Position numbers and translations under genes: made by a program. The notes under the pieces were generated by a model that saw only the letters and a list, made by a program, of their open reading frames with translations, searched no databases and was not told the DNA's origin. 64,000 bases of DNA from contig DATASX010000036.1 in NCBI GenBank assembly GCA_036269075.1, forward strand, positions 1 to 64,000, read 5' to 3'. The stretch's first letter is position 1, and every line of letters starts with the position of its first letter. Positions 1 through 8,414 of this stretch are shown here, one piece after another. This DNA comes from Sporichthyaceae bacterium. Its GTDB lineage: Bacteria; Actinomycetota; Actinomycetes; Sporichthyales; Sporichthyaceae.

Positions 1-68
1 TTGGCGGGCCACGGACCAGGCCCGTACTACCCCCGCCGTGGTCGGCTCAGGTGGGCTCCGCTGCGCCG

Positions 69-1211
69 TTATTTCGTTGCGCGTCCGATGGGGTTCCCGC
101 TGTCGTTGCGGTGCTTATCCTCAGAAGGCTCAGGCCGAGGATGAATCCCCAGTCCCGGTTGATCTTCGCGCAATCGCACTGTTCCACCCCTCGGCTCCAG
201 CGCCCCCTCAAACAGCATTGCCTCAATCCGCCGATGGTCGTGGAACCACTCGACGTGTCGAGCGTTCGGAAGGGCCGCCAGCAGCGGCGCATGCAGATTC
301 GGCGCACAATGCCCGGACACGTCGAGTCCGTGCGCAGCGGCCACGGCCGCGGCGCGCAGGAACTCGGTGATCCCGCCGCACCGCGTCACGTCGATCTGCA
401 AACACCCGACCGCCTGTGTGGTGCACAACCGCGCCAGGTCCGCCAGGCTGTGCCCGTACTCGCCGGCGGCCACCTCCGCCCGACTGCGTTCCCGTACGGC
501 GCGCAGACCGTCGGTGTCCTCGCTGGAGACCGGCTCCTCGAACCACCGCACGTCATACCGTTCCATGGCCCTGGCCAGCCGGATCGCCTGCGCGGCCGAG
601 TAGGCCCCGTTCGCGTCGACGAAAAGCTCGACGTCCGGCCCGATCCACTCCCGCACCTGCTCGACGCGGCGCAGGTCGCGCTCCTCGGCGGTCCCCCAGT
701 TCTCCCCGATCTTGATCTTCACCCGGGTCATGCCCTCGTCCTGCCAGGACCGCACCTGCTCGCGCAATCGGGCGTCGTCGTAGGTGATGAACCCGCCGCT
801 GCCGTAGACCGCGACGTCGCCGCGCACGGCGCCGAGCAGTCGGTGCAATGGGATCTCCAGCAGTCGGGCCTTCAGATCCCACAACGCGTAGTCCACGGCC
901 GACAGCGCCATGCCGCCGATGCCCGGACGGCCGAGGTTGCGCAGCGCCCGGACCATCGCCGTCCACGCCGCCGTGGTGGCCATCGGGTCGTGGTCGACCA
1001 GCACCGGAGCCAGCGTCTGCTCGATCACCGCGGCGCAGGCAGGTGAGCCGTAGGTCCAGCCCAGGCCGACCTCGCTCCCGGCGATCACCTGGGCCAGCAC
1101 CAGAGTTGTGCCGTCCCAGTCCGCCGTGCCATCGGCCTCCGGGAAGTCGGTCGGGACCGTCCAGACCGAGGTCATCACCCCGGCGATCGATGGGAACTGA
1201 CGCACCGTCAC
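69..1211 (-). CDS. Mandelate racemase/muconate lactonizing enzyme (enolase superfamily)
   Basis: 380 aa, GTG start. Enolase-superfamily enzymes abstract the proton alpha to a carboxylate, usually to dehydrate or epimerise a sugar acid or related hydroxyacid in the cytosol. Visible signature residues are a KIKIG (KxK) base motif near residue 163, metal ligands in FVDANG near 197, FEEP near 222 and AGEYG near 248, and a GHCAPNLHAP stretch near 300 that places the catalytic His. The start overlaps the stop of the upstream ThDP enzyme (GTGA), so it is the last gene of a three-gene operon. The exact substrate cannot be told; the operon partners suggest a hydroxy or sugar acid. Confidence 0.88.
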   Translation of the reverse strand: MTVRQFPSIAGVMTSVWTVPTDFPEADGTADWDGTTLVLAQVIAGSEVGLGWTYGSPACAAVIEQTLAPVLVDHDPMATTAAWTAMVRALRNLGRPGIGGMALSAVDYALWDLKARLLEIPLHRLLGAVRGDVAVYGSGGFITYDDARLREQVRSWQDEGMTRVKIKIGENWGTAEERDLRRVEQVREWIGPDVELFVDANGAYSAAQAIRLARAMERYDVRWFEEPVSSEDTDGLRAVRERSRAEVAAGEYGHSLADLARLCTTQAVGCLQIDVTRCGGITEFLRAAAVAAAHGLDVSGHCAPNLHAPLLAALPNARHVEWFHDHRRIEAMLFEGALEPRGGTVRLREDQPGLGIHPRPEPSEDKHRNDSGNPIGRATK

Positions 1212-3022
1212 CCGTGCTCATCCTGGTGTTTGTGCCCAGGACCGGGCAGGAAGTCCTGCACCTTGGTCTTGATCCCTTCCTTGACGACATCGAAGCGGTC
1301 GGAGTCGCCGCGGACCAGGGCCTCGACGGCGTTCTCGATCTGGGCCCAGGTGGCGTGCGGCGGGATCGGCGGCACGGCGGGGTCGGTCCGGAACTCGATC
1401 AGCGCGGGTCGATCGGCGGCCAGGACCGAGTCCCAGGCGTCGGCCACCTCGCTCGGCTTCTCCACCGAGATCCCGACCAGGCCGAGGCTGCGGGCGTAGC
1501 CGGCGTAGGGGAAGTCGGGCAACTGCTGCGAGGGCAGGAACTGCGGCGAGCCGCCCATCCCGCGAAGCTCCCAGGTGACCTGGTTCAGGTCGTCATTGTG
1601 CAGAACGGCGATCACCAGGCGCGGGTCGGCCCAGTTCCGCCAGTACTTCGCGATGGTGATCATCTCGTTGATGCCGTTCATCTGCATCGCGCCATCGCCG
1701 ACCAAGGCGTAAACCGGTCGGTCCGGCATCGCGTACTTGGCACCGATCGCGTACGGCACGCCGCAGCCCATCGTGGCCAACGTGCCAGAGAGCGTGGCAC
1801 GCATCGTGCCTCGCATCTTGACGTGGCGGGCGTACCAGTTCGTCGACGAACCGGAGTCGGCGGTGATCACGGCGTCGTCGGGCAGCCGCGGTGAGAGTTC
1901 GTGGAAGACGTACTCCGGGTTGATGGGGTCGGCCTCGACGTGGGCGCGACGGGCCATCACGTCCCACCACCGCGCGGTGTTGCTCTCGATCTGCTTGCGC
2001 CACGACCGGTCGGAGTTCGCGACCAGCCGGGGCAGCAGCGCGCGCAGCGTCGCCGCGGCGTCGCCGACCAGGTTGACCTCGAACGGGTAACGCAGCCCGA
2101 TCATGGTCGGGTCGATGTCGATCTGGATGCCCCGGGCCTGCCCGTAGTCCGGCAGGAACTGGCTGTACGGGAAGTTCGACCCGACCACCAGCAGCGCATC
2201 GCACTTCGACATCAACTCGTACGACGGCCGGGTACCCAGCAGCCCGATCGAGCCGGTCACCCAGGCCGGCTCATCGGGCAGGACATCCTTGCCCAGCAGG
2301 GCTTTCGCGACCCCGGCGCCGAGCAGTTCGGCCAACTGCGTGACCTCGGCCGCGGCACCGCGGGCGCCCTGGCCGACCAGGATCGCGGGCCGCTTCGCCT
2401 GGTTGAGAATGGCCGCGGCTCGCTCCAGGTCGGCGTCCGAGGGCACCGGGACGGACCAGGTCAGGTCACGGCTGGAGGGCACCATCTTGAACTCGTGGCC
2501 CGGCGCGCTGTACCTCAGCTCCTGCACGTCCGACGGGATGATCACGGCTGTGACGGTGCGACGGGTGGCCGCGATGCGCATCGCGCGGTCCAGCACATTT
2601 GGCAACTGCTCGGGGACCGTGACCATCTGGCAGTAGGCGCCGGCGACGTCCTTGAACAAGGAGACCAGATCCACCTCCTGCTGGTAGGACCCGCCCATGG
2701 CCGAGCGGCTGGTCTGCCCGACGATCGCCACGACCGGCACGTGGTCGAGCAGCGCGTCGTAGAGCCCGTTGAGCAGGTGGATCGCGCCCGGGCCGCTGGT
2801 TGCTGTGCAGACCCCGACCTGGCCGGAGAACTTCGCGTAGGCACAGGCCGAGAACGCGGCCATCTCCTCGTGCCGGGCCTGGATGAACGTGGGCTTGTTG
2901 TCCGCCCGTTGCCACGCGGCGAGCAGCCCGTTGATGCCGTCGCCGGCGTAGCCGAACACCTGGTCGACGCCCCACTCGCGCAGGCGCTCCAGCACGTGAT
3001 CGGCAACGGTCTGACTGCTCAT
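1208..3022 (-). CDS. Thiamine diphosphate-dependent enzyme (pyruvate oxidase/acetolactate synthase-like)
   Basis: 604 aa, ATG start overlapping the upstream stop (TGATG). It has the three-domain layout of the PoxB/IlvB family: an N-terminal PYR domain with the conserved Glu in ARHEEMAAF near residue 50, a central domain, and a C-terminal PP domain with the ThDP motif GDGAMQMNGINE. Family members decarboxylate 2-oxoacids, giving acetate, acyl phosphate or acetolactate. The neighbour upstream makes 2-oxoacids from 2-hydroxyacids, so this enzyme may process that product. The family is large and includes many misannotated acetolactate synthases; without an IlvN partner nearby a catabolic role is more likely. 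Confidence 0.88.
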   Translation of the reverse strand: MSSQTVADHVLERLREWGVDQVFGYAGDGINGLLAAWQRADNKPTFIQARHEEMAAFSACAYAKFSGQVGVCTATSGPGAIHLLNGLYDALLDHVPVVAIVGQTSRSAMGGSYQQEVDLVSLFKDVAGAYCQMVTVPEQLPNVLDRAMRIAATRRTVTAVIIPSDVQELRYSAPGHEFKMVPSSRDLTWSVPVPSDADLERAAAILNQAKRPAILVGQGARGAAAEVTQLAELLGAGVAKALLGKDVLPDEPAWVTGSIGLLGTRPSYELMSKCDALLVVGSNFPYSQFLPDYGQARGIQIDIDPTMIGLRYPFEVNLVGDAAATLRALLPRLVANSDRSWRKQIESNTARWWDVMARRAHVEADPINPEYVFHELSPRLPDDAVITADSGSSTNWYARHVKMRGTMRATLSGTLATMGCGVPYAIGAKYAMPDRPVYALVGDGAMQMNGINEMITIAKYWRNWADPRLVIAVLHNDDLNQVTWELRGMGGSPQFLPSQQLPDFPYAGYARSLGLVGISVEKPSEVADAWDSVLAADRPALIEFRTDPAVPPIPPHATWAQIENAVEALVRGDSDRFDVVKEGIKTKVQDFLPGPGHKHQDEHG

Positions 3023-5973
3023 CAGGTGATCCTCTCCTCGACGCCGGCCTCCGGCGTGCTGGTGGTGAGCTTCCGGCGGGACAGTCCGCGCGCCAGTAGT
3101 TGGGCCAGATGCATCGGCTCGTGCCCGGTGTCGGCCTGTTCGATCTGCGTCCGACAACTGAAGCCGTCGGCCAGGACCGCGGTGGCGAAACCTGCCGCGC
3201 GGACGCGCGGCAGCAGAACTCGCTCGGCCGCGGCCATCGAGACCTCGTGGTGGCCGGCCTCGAACCCGAAGTTCCCGGCCAGCCCGCAGCATCCGGAACC
3301 GAGCCGCTCGGCATCCACGCCTGCGGCTCTCAGCAGTTGGTCGTCGGCCTCGCTGCCGAGCACGGCGTGCTGGTGGCAGTGGGTCTGGACCAGCGCGTCG
3401 CCACCCACCTGTGGTGGTTCCCAGTCCGGGGCACGCTTGGTGAGCACCTCGGCGAGCGTGAACGTCTGCCGGGACAGCCGACGCATGTCCTCCCGGTGCG
3501 GCAACAGGTCCGGGCCGTCCGAGCGGAACACCGCGGCGCAGGACGGTTCCAGCACCACCATCGGGACCCCGGCACGGATCGGGCCGCGGAGCAGACCCAG
3601 CGTGCGCTCCAGGACCTGCTTGGCGATCCCCAGTTGGCCGGTGGAGATCCAGGTCAGTCCGCAGCACACGCTGCGAGTGGGCAGCCGGACGGTGAAGCCC
3701 GCGTCCTGGAGTACCTCGACCGCCGAGTGCATCACCTGCGGGTGGAAGGAATTGCTGAACGTATCCGGCCACAACAACACGGTCCCGCGCGCCCCGGTAC
3801 GGACCGGCCGCGCTGCCCAGTCGTCGGTGAATCGACGAGGGGCGAACTTCGGCAGTTCGCGCTCCGGCGCGATTCCGCCGAGTCGTTTCAGGACGTCCTT
3901 CAGACCGGGAGCCTGGGTCGCGGCGTTGACGACACCCGCCGCGGGCGCGGCCAGCCGAGCCCACAGCGGGAGCCAGCCCATCGACAGGTGCGCCCGGGGC
4001 CGCGGCCGGTGCTTGTAGTGGTGGGAGAGGAACTCGGCCTTGTAGGTGGCCATGTCCACCCCGACCGGGCAGTCGGACTTGCAGCCCTTGCAGGCCAGGC
4101 AGAGGTCGAGAGCGTCGCGGACCTCGGTCGAGCGCCAGCCGTCGCTGATCGTCTCGCCGCGGACCATCTCGTACAGCAGCCGCGCCCGGCCCCGGGTGGA
4201 GTGCACTTCGTCGCGAGTCACCATGTACGACGGGCACATGACCTGGTCGCTGCTGTCGGAGTTGCGGCACGAGCCGATCCCGACGCACCGGCGGGCGACC
4301 TTGCTGAACTGATTGTCGTCGCCGGGGTAGGCGAAGACGGTCAGGAACTTCTTCGGCGCGAAGTCAGTGCCCAGTCGCAGGTGGGAGTCCAGCGGGTTCG
4401 CCGCCACCACCTTGCCGGGGTTCATCCGGTTGTCCGGGTCGAACAGGTTCTTGACCTGCCCGAAGGCGTGCACCAGGCGGCGGCCGAACATCTTGCCCAG
4501 CAACTCGCCGCGCGACTGCCCGTCGCCGTGCTCACCGGACAGTGATCCGCCGTAGGACACCACAAGATCCGCGGCGCGCTCGACGAAGCTGCGGTAGTGC
4601 TTGATGCCGTCGGCCGTACGCAACTCGAACGGGATCCGGGTGTGCACGCAGCCCTGGCCGAAATGGCCGTAGAGCGCAGTCTCCTCCCGGTCGAAGCCGA
4701 ACTCGTCGAGCAACGAACGCAGGTCGCGCAGGTAGTCGCCCAGCTTGTCCGGCGGCACCGCCGAGTCCTCCCAGCCCTCCCAGGTCTCGTGCTTGCCAAG
4801 GGGATGGGCGGTCGCGCCGAGACCGGCCTCCCGGGCCTCTTGGAGACGCTCCTCCTTGGCTGGGTCGTCGATCTCCACCGTATGCGGGGCCTTTTCACCG
4901 GACAACGAACGCATCCGTTCCAGCAGCCCGTGCGCTTTCTGCTCGGCCGCTTCGGGATCGTTGCCGGTGAACTGCACGGTGAGCCAACCGCCGCCGGCCG
5001 GCAGGCCACGGATCGCACTCTCGGCCAGGCCCTGCTCCCGGTCGAGGTTGATCAGGACCTCGTCCATCCCCTCCAACTGCCACGGATCGTGCTCGAGCAC
5101 CGTCGGCACCGCGTCCGCGGCGGCGGCGATGTCCGGGAATCCCAGCACCACAAGAGCTTTCGCCTTGGGCACCGGCACCAGCAGCAGTTCGGCCTGCAGC
5201 ACGATCGCCAGCGTGCCTTCCGAGCCGACCAAGGCACGGCCCAAGTCGAAGTTGTTCTCCGGCAGCAACGAGTCGAGGTTGTAGCCGGAGACCCGCCGCG
5301 GGATCTGCGGGTAACGCTTCCGGATCTCGTCCGCCTCGTCCGTGGCCAGTTCCCGCAATGCGCGATGTATCTGCGCGATCCGGCCACCCTCGGTCAACAC
5401 CTTCTGGTAGGCCTCGTCGTCGGTCGGGCCGGCCCAGAACCGCGCGCCGTCGTAGGTGAGCACTTCGAGGCGCGCGATGTTGTCGACGGTCTTTCCGTAG
5501 GCCTGGGCGGTCGCCCCACAGGAGTTGTTGCCGATCATCCCGCCGATCGTGCAACTGCGGTGGGTGGAGGGACGGGGACCGAACATCAGGCCGTGCTCGG
5601 CGAGTTGCCGGTTCAGGTCGTCCAGCGCGATGCCCGGTTCGACCACGCACGTGGCCGCCGCCGGGTCGACCGAGATCAACTTGTTCAAGTGGCGGGTGAA
5701 GTCGAGCACGACAGCGGTGTTGGTCGTCTGCCCGGCCAGGCTGGTCCCGCCGCCACGGGCCAGCAGCGGTGCGCCGTGCGAACGGCAGATCCCCACCACG
5801 ACGACCACGGCTTCGACGGTTCGGGGTTCGACGACCGCCGTCGGGGTCTGGCGGTAGTTCGAGGAGTCCGTGCTGTAGGCCGCGCGTGCACCGGCGTCGG
5901 AGCGGACATCCTCGCCGAGGACGTCGCACAGGTCCCGTACCAGCGAATCCGCCTGTGCCGCGCGGGTTTTCAT
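3022..5973 (-). CDS. FAD-linked D-2-hydroxyacid dehydrogenase fused to Fe-S/CCG domains (YdiJ/GlcDF-like)
   Basis: 983 aa, ATG with GAGGG upstream. The N-terminal half is a PCMH-type FAD domain (LLARGGGTSLAGQT near residue 70) followed by an FAD-oxidase C domain, as in GlcD and D-lactate dehydrogenases. The C-terminal half resembles GlcF: cysteine clusters CVGIGSC near 562 and CLACKGCKSDCP near 625 for Fe-S clusters, and two cysteine-rich CCG domains near 766 and 891. The length matches E. coli YdiJ (D-2-hydroxyglutarate dehydrogenase, about 1018 aa). It probably oxidises a D-2-hydroxyacid and passes electrons to the quinone pool. First gene of the operon; the substrate is inferred. Confidence 0.9.
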   Translation of the reverse strand: MKTRAAQADSLVRDLCDVLGEDVRSDAGARAAYSTDSSNYRQTPTAVVEPRTVEAVVVVVGICRSHGAPLLARGGGTSLAGQTTNTAVVLDFTRHLNKLISVDPAAATCVVEPGIALDDLNRQLAEHGLMFGPRPSTHRSCTIGGMIGNNSCGATAQAYGKTVDNIARLEVLTYDGARFWAGPTDDEAYQKVLTEGGRIAQIHRALRELATDEADEIRKRYPQIPRRVSGYNLDSLLPENNFDLGRALVGSEGTLAIVLQAELLLVPVPKAKALVVLGFPDIAAAADAVPTVLEHDPWQLEGMDEVLINLDREQGLAESAIRGLPAGGGWLTVQFTGNDPEAAEQKAHGLLERMRSLSGEKAPHTVEIDDPAKEERLQEAREAGLGATAHPLGKHETWEGWEDSAVPPDKLGDYLRDLRSLLDEFGFDREETALYGHFGQGCVHTRIPFELRTADGIKHYRSFVERAADLVVSYGGSLSGEHGDGQSRGELLGKMFGRRLVHAFGQVKNLFDPDNRMNPGKVVAANPLDSHLRLGTDFAPKKFLTVFAYPGDDNQFSKVARRCVGIGSCRNSDSSDQVMCPSYMVTRDEVHSTRGRARLLYEMVRGETISDGWRSTEVRDALDLCLACKGCKSDCPVGVDMATYKAEFLSHHYKHRPRPRAHLSMGWLPLWARLAAPAAGVVNAATQAPGLKDVLKRLGGIAPERELPKFAPRRFTDDWAARPVRTGARGTVLLWPDTFSNSFHPQVMHSAVEVLQDAGFTVRLPTRSVCCGLTWISTGQLGIAKQVLERTLGLLRGPIRAGVPMVVLEPSCAAVFRSDGPDLLPHREDMRRLSRQTFTLAEVLTKRAPDWEPPQVGGDALVQTHCHQHAVLGSEADDQLLRAAGVDAERLGSGCCGLAGNFGFEAGHHEVSMAAAERVLLPRVRAAGFATAVLADGFSCRTQIEQADTGHEPMHLAQLLARGLSRRKLTTSTPEAGVEERIT

Positions 5974-6065
5974 CGAACCCTCATCCCCCCGCGGCCGTGT
6001 CCGATGTCATCTACGACCTGCCCAGAGGCGGGACCGGCGAAACGGTGGGCCGGACGCCCCGTCGT

Positions 6066-6088
6066 GAGTTCGCTTCCGATTCGGGTAT
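6066..6088 (+). promoter_or_regulatory. Candidate SigB/SigF-type promoter of the DUF6328 gene
   Basis: A GGGTAT -10 box at 6083-6088 lies about 40 bp before the GTG start at 6130. A GAGT at 6066-6069 gives a GNNT-like -35, but with a 13-nt spacer, one shorter than the usual 14-16. The predicted transcript starts near 6095 and leaves room for the ribosome site GAGGAG. Motif match only. Confidence 0.45.
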
Positions 6089-6129
6089 TCAGCAAAAAAC
6101 CGGTCGTTCGATGGCAGAGGAGCAGCGCC

Positions 6130-6669
6130 GTGGGCTCGTGCACCGAGTCAGGCAGGACTGCGCGTCGCGACTCGGCGGCGGTGACCGAAGCGGCGGCCGA
6201 GCGCCATGAGAGTCCCGTCGGACAGCTGGACCGCAACTGGACCGAGCTGCTCCAGGAGGTCCGCGTCACCCAGACCGGCGTCCAACTGTTGACGGGATTC
6301 CTGCTCACCCTTCCGTTCCAACAGCGCTTCGCGCTTCTGGACGACGTCCAGCAGCGGGTCTACCTTGCCGATGTCGCGCTGGCGGTCTCGGCCACGACAC
6401 TGCTGGTGGCGCCGGTGCTGACCCACCGTCTTCTCTTCCGGGAGCACCGGCGGGCCTGGATCGTGCGTTGGGCGCACCGGTGCGCGCTGGCCGGGGCCGG
6501 ACTGTTCGGGACCGCGCTGGTGGGCGTGACCTTTCTGATCTTCGACATCGTCGCGGGCCCGGTGCCGGGTCTGGTGATCGGCATCTGCACCGCGCTGTGG
6601 GTCCTGTGCACCTGGGCGGTAGCGCCCTGGCGGATCCACCACAGTCCCCGTCGGGAAACGGACGGCTGA
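6130..6669 (+). CDS. DUF6328-type membrane protein
   Basis: 179 aa from the GTG at 6130, which has a good AGAGGAG ribosome site seven bases upstream; a later GTG at 6181 would give 162 aa. A soluble N-terminus (NWTELLQEVRVTQTGVQLLT) is followed by about four hydrophobic segments, with VYLADVALAVSATTLLVAP and GLFGTALVGVTFLIFDIV recognisable. The pattern fits actinobacterial DUF6328 proteins, often found near sigma-factor and CsbD stress genes. The molecular function is unknown. It is divergent from the dehydrogenase operon and preceded by a GGGTAT box. Confidence 0.75.
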   Translation: MGSCTESGRTARRDSAAVTEAAAERHESPVGQLDRNWTELLQEVRVTQTGVQLLTGFLLTLPFQQRFALLDDVQQRVYLADVALAVSATTLLVAPVLTHRLLFREHRRAWIVRWAHRCALAGAGLFGTALVGVTFLIFDIVAGPVPGLVIGICTALWVLCTWAVAPWRIHHSPRRETDG

Positions 6670-6756
6670 GGCACGGGCGGACGTCGAGATGCCCGCCCGA
6701 AACTGCTTTCCGGACGGGCATGCTCGAACTTCAGTCAGTGAATCACCGGTGACGCA

Positions 6757-6993
6757 TCACTGGTGGCTGCGCTGCTGGGCCTCGTGGGCCTCGGCGCGGG
6801 ACCGCGCCTGCTCGGCCTCGGCCTCCTTGCCGGCGACCTCACGCTCGGCCTTGGCCTTGTCCTGCTGAGCCTGACCCTCGCGCTTGAGGTCGTCGTTCCC
6901 GCTGACGCTGCCGAAGGCTTCCTTGGCCTTGCCCTTCAGGTCCTCCATGACACCGCCGGCCGCTGCCTCCGGGCCGCTCTTCTCCTGAACCAT
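6757..6993 (-). CDS. CsbD family stress-response protein
   Basis: 78 aa, ATG with a strong GGGAGGA ribosome site. The core EDLKGKAKEAFGSVSGNDDLKREGQAQQDKAK is shown by EDLKGKAKEAFGS and DDLKREGQAQQDKAK, the CsbD signature. The rest is a highly charged, Ala/Glu/Gln-rich helix. CsbD of Bacillus belongs to the SigB regulon; its biochemical role is unknown. A GGGTAG box sits about 70 bp upstream (7063-7068) without a clean -35. It belongs to the stress island next to the sigma factor gene. Confidence 0.85.
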   Translation of the reverse strand: MVQEKSGPEAAAGGVMEDLKGKAKEAFGSVSGNDDLKREGQAQQDKAKAEREVAGKEAEAEQARSRAEAHEAQQRSHQ

Positions 6994-7062
6994 TTTTCCT
7001 CCCTGATGTCCTGTCGTGCTGGTCTCGTCGTCTCCCCCGCCGTCGGGCTCCGTAGGTTCGGT

Positions 7063-7068
7063 CTACCC
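7063..7068 (-). promoter_or_regulatory. Possible SigB/SigF-type -10 box upstream of csbD-like gene
   Basis: GGGTAG on the minus strand, about 70 bp before the ATG at 6993. Fifteen bases upstream is TTTT rather than GNNT, so only the -10 half is convincing. Confidence 0.3.
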
Positions 7069-7104
7069 GGGCACGACGAGGCGAAAATGTTTGCTGACCG
7101 GGTT

Positions 7105-7386
7105 TCAGGCAGCTTGCGCCTCGGCGGGCCCCGGCCAGGTGCCCGTGACCTTCTCGACGCCGGTCGCCCCGCCCCGTTTGACCGCCGCGCGAACGGTCGC
7201 GTAGATGACGCCCTCCAACGCCGCGCCCAGCAGCACCGTTCCCCAACCCACGTACTTCTCCTCCGGGTCCGGGGCGCTGTCACCCTCGCCGAGGCGCCTC
7301 CACAGCAGGTCGAACAGTCGACCGGCCAACACGCCCGCCAGGGCACCAGAAACCGCGGACAGCGGCTTGTACATGACCTTTCCCAT
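7105..7386 (-). CDS. DUF4235 small membrane protein
   Basis: 93 aa, ATG start. Begins MGKVMYKPLSAVSGALAGVLAG, a glycine-rich membrane segment, followed by LFDLLWRRL and a second segment with VLLGAALEGVIYATVRAAVKRGG. This is the DUF4235 pattern, common in actinobacteria and of unknown function. It lies 22 bp downstream of the DUF8129-like gene and is probably cotranscribed with it from the GATT-N14-GGGTAG promoter at 7927-7950. Confidence 0.82.
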   Translation of the reverse strand: MGKVMYKPLSAVSGALAGVLAGRLFDLLWRRLGEGDSAPDPEEKYVGWGTVLLGAALEGVIYATVRAAVKRGGATGVEKVTGTWPGPAEAQAA

Positions 7387-7408
7387 GCCGGTGCTCCATT
7401 TCTGCCAG

Positions 7409-7912
7409 TCAGGCCCGGGCCGACAGGTCCGCGACCCGCTCCTCGATCGCGCTGATCACCGTGGAGCGTGCCTTGTTGTTGCGCTCATGGCGGGAGACCG
7501 CCTGAACATGCGCCAAGTCGGAAAGGGTGCGCACCGCGGTGACCGCGTCGCCGGCGGAGAGTTCGTCGTAGCGCGGGATCGGGAACACGCCCTCACCCGG
7601 TTGGTGCAGCTGCGACCCGGCCGCCGTCGCGGTGTCCTGCGGGGGCAGGACGACGTCCCGCGTCGCGCCGTCCCCCGAGGGCGTCCCGGCCTCGCCCCTA
7701 GCTGTGATCCACCGGAACCCGGCCCCGGCAAGGTGCACGACACCGCCGAGAACCCCGCGCAGAGATCGAGCCGCCACCTGCAGGAGCGAACCCTTCCGCG
7801 ACTGCATCCGGGCCTCGTTCGGGAGCATCGAGGTGGCCTGCGCACCCTTCGGGGCCGTGGTCGTCGGTGCGTCGTTCGTCGTGCTCTCAGACACATTTCT
7901 CCCTTCGTTCAT
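7409..7912 (-). CDS. DUF8129-like actinobacterial protein of unknown function
   Basis: 167 aa from ATG 7912 (AGGAGG upstream), or 161 aa from GTG 7894, which has its own GAAGGGAG site and suits the predicted transcript start near 7920 better. The N-terminus is Thr/Ala-rich and disordered, the middle has a short hydrophobic stretch (LRGVLGGVVHLAGAGFRW), and the C-terminus holds the helical motif IPRYDELSAGDAV..L..L with a RNNKARSTVISAIEERV tail, seen in DUF8129 and lipid-droplet-associated-like proteins. Function unknown. First gene of a two-gene stress unit. Confidence 0.65.
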   Translation of the reverse strand: MNEGRNVSESTTNDAPTTTAPKGAQATSMLPNEARMQSRKGSLLQVAARSLRGVLGGVVHLAGAGFRWITARGEAGTPSGDGATRDVVLPPQDTATAAGSQLHQPGEGVFPIPRYDELSAGDAVTAVRTLSDLAHVQAVSRHERNNKARSTVISAIEERVADLSARA

Positions 7913-7926
7913 CGTCTCCTCCTGGC

Positions 7927-7950
7927 CTACCCGGGCGGGCCGGCCGAATC
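7927..7950 (-). promoter_or_regulatory. SigB/SigF-type promoter (GATT-N14-GGGTAG)
   Basis: On the minus strand GATT (7947-7950) is followed by 14 bases and GGGTAG (7927-7932), matching the GNNT-N14-16-GGGTA consensus of actinobacterial SigB/SigF. It lies between the KGG-protein stop and the DUF8129-like gene. The predicted start near 7920 favours the internal GTG at 7894 as that gene's initiation codon. Confidence 0.6.
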
Positions 7951-7955
7951 AGACC

Positions 7956-8153
7956 TCAGCGGTTCTGATGGCTGCGCCGACCACCTTCAGCCTTCGCCTC
8001 GGTGGGTTGCGCCTGGTTGCCCTTGCGCCCGGCCTCGCGGGCGCGCTGCGGGTCGTTGGCGAAGTTGCCGCCGCTGGCCTTGCCGCCCTGGCTGGCGATC
8101 CGGCGTTGCCGCTCGGCGTCCATGCTTGCGAATCCACGAGTTCCGTCGGCCAT
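7956..8153 (-). CDS. KGG-motif general stress protein (YciG/Con-10-like)
   Basis: 65 aa from the ATG at 8153, which has GGGAGGA seven bases upstream; a TTG six bases earlier is less likely. It is a very hydrophilic protein with the KGG stress motif GFASMDAERQRRIASQGGKA and a second GRKGNQAQ repeat-like segment. Such proteins are glycine- and charge-rich, desiccation- and stress-induced, with unknown biochemistry. It is divergent from the sigma factor gene and has the best SigB/F-type promoter of the window upstream. Confidence 0.85.
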   Translation of the reverse strand: MADGTRGFASMDAERQRRIASQGGKASGGNFANDPQRAREAGRKGNQAQPTEAKAEGGRRSHQNR

Positions 8154-8210
8154 TGCCAAGTCCTCCCTTGTCGACTCCGAGCTGGTTCACACCCAGCCCT
8201 CGAGTGCGGG

Positions 8211-8234
8211 ATACCCAGCTGGGGGGTCCGAATC
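8211..8234 (-). promoter_or_regulatory. SigB/SigF-type promoter (GATT-N14-GGGTAT) of the KGG gene
   Basis: Minus-strand GATT at 8231-8234, a 14-base spacer and GGGTAT at 8211-8216. The layout is identical to the promoter at 7927-7950. The transcript would start near 8204, giving a leader of about 50 nt with a strong ribosome site. Confidence 0.62.
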
Positions 8235-8414
8235 GGAGGCCGAAAATCGTCGGCAACGGCAAAATCCCGAACTGCACCAGATCGAGGCGCCGCGGGCGGT
8301 TTGCCATCCCACGCGGCCGAACAAGCCGAATCAAGGGGGTGGCACCGACAACCTCGGTCGCCCGCCCGGTGGGTCACACAATCGGCCTGCAACAGTAAGG
8401 AAGACGGATGTTTG

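Noticed and set aside
5974-6129. A divergent regulator-binding site between the dehydrogenase operon and the DUF6328 gene
   Set aside because: Apart from the GGGTAT box no inverted repeat or shared motif could be supported in this 156-bp gap.
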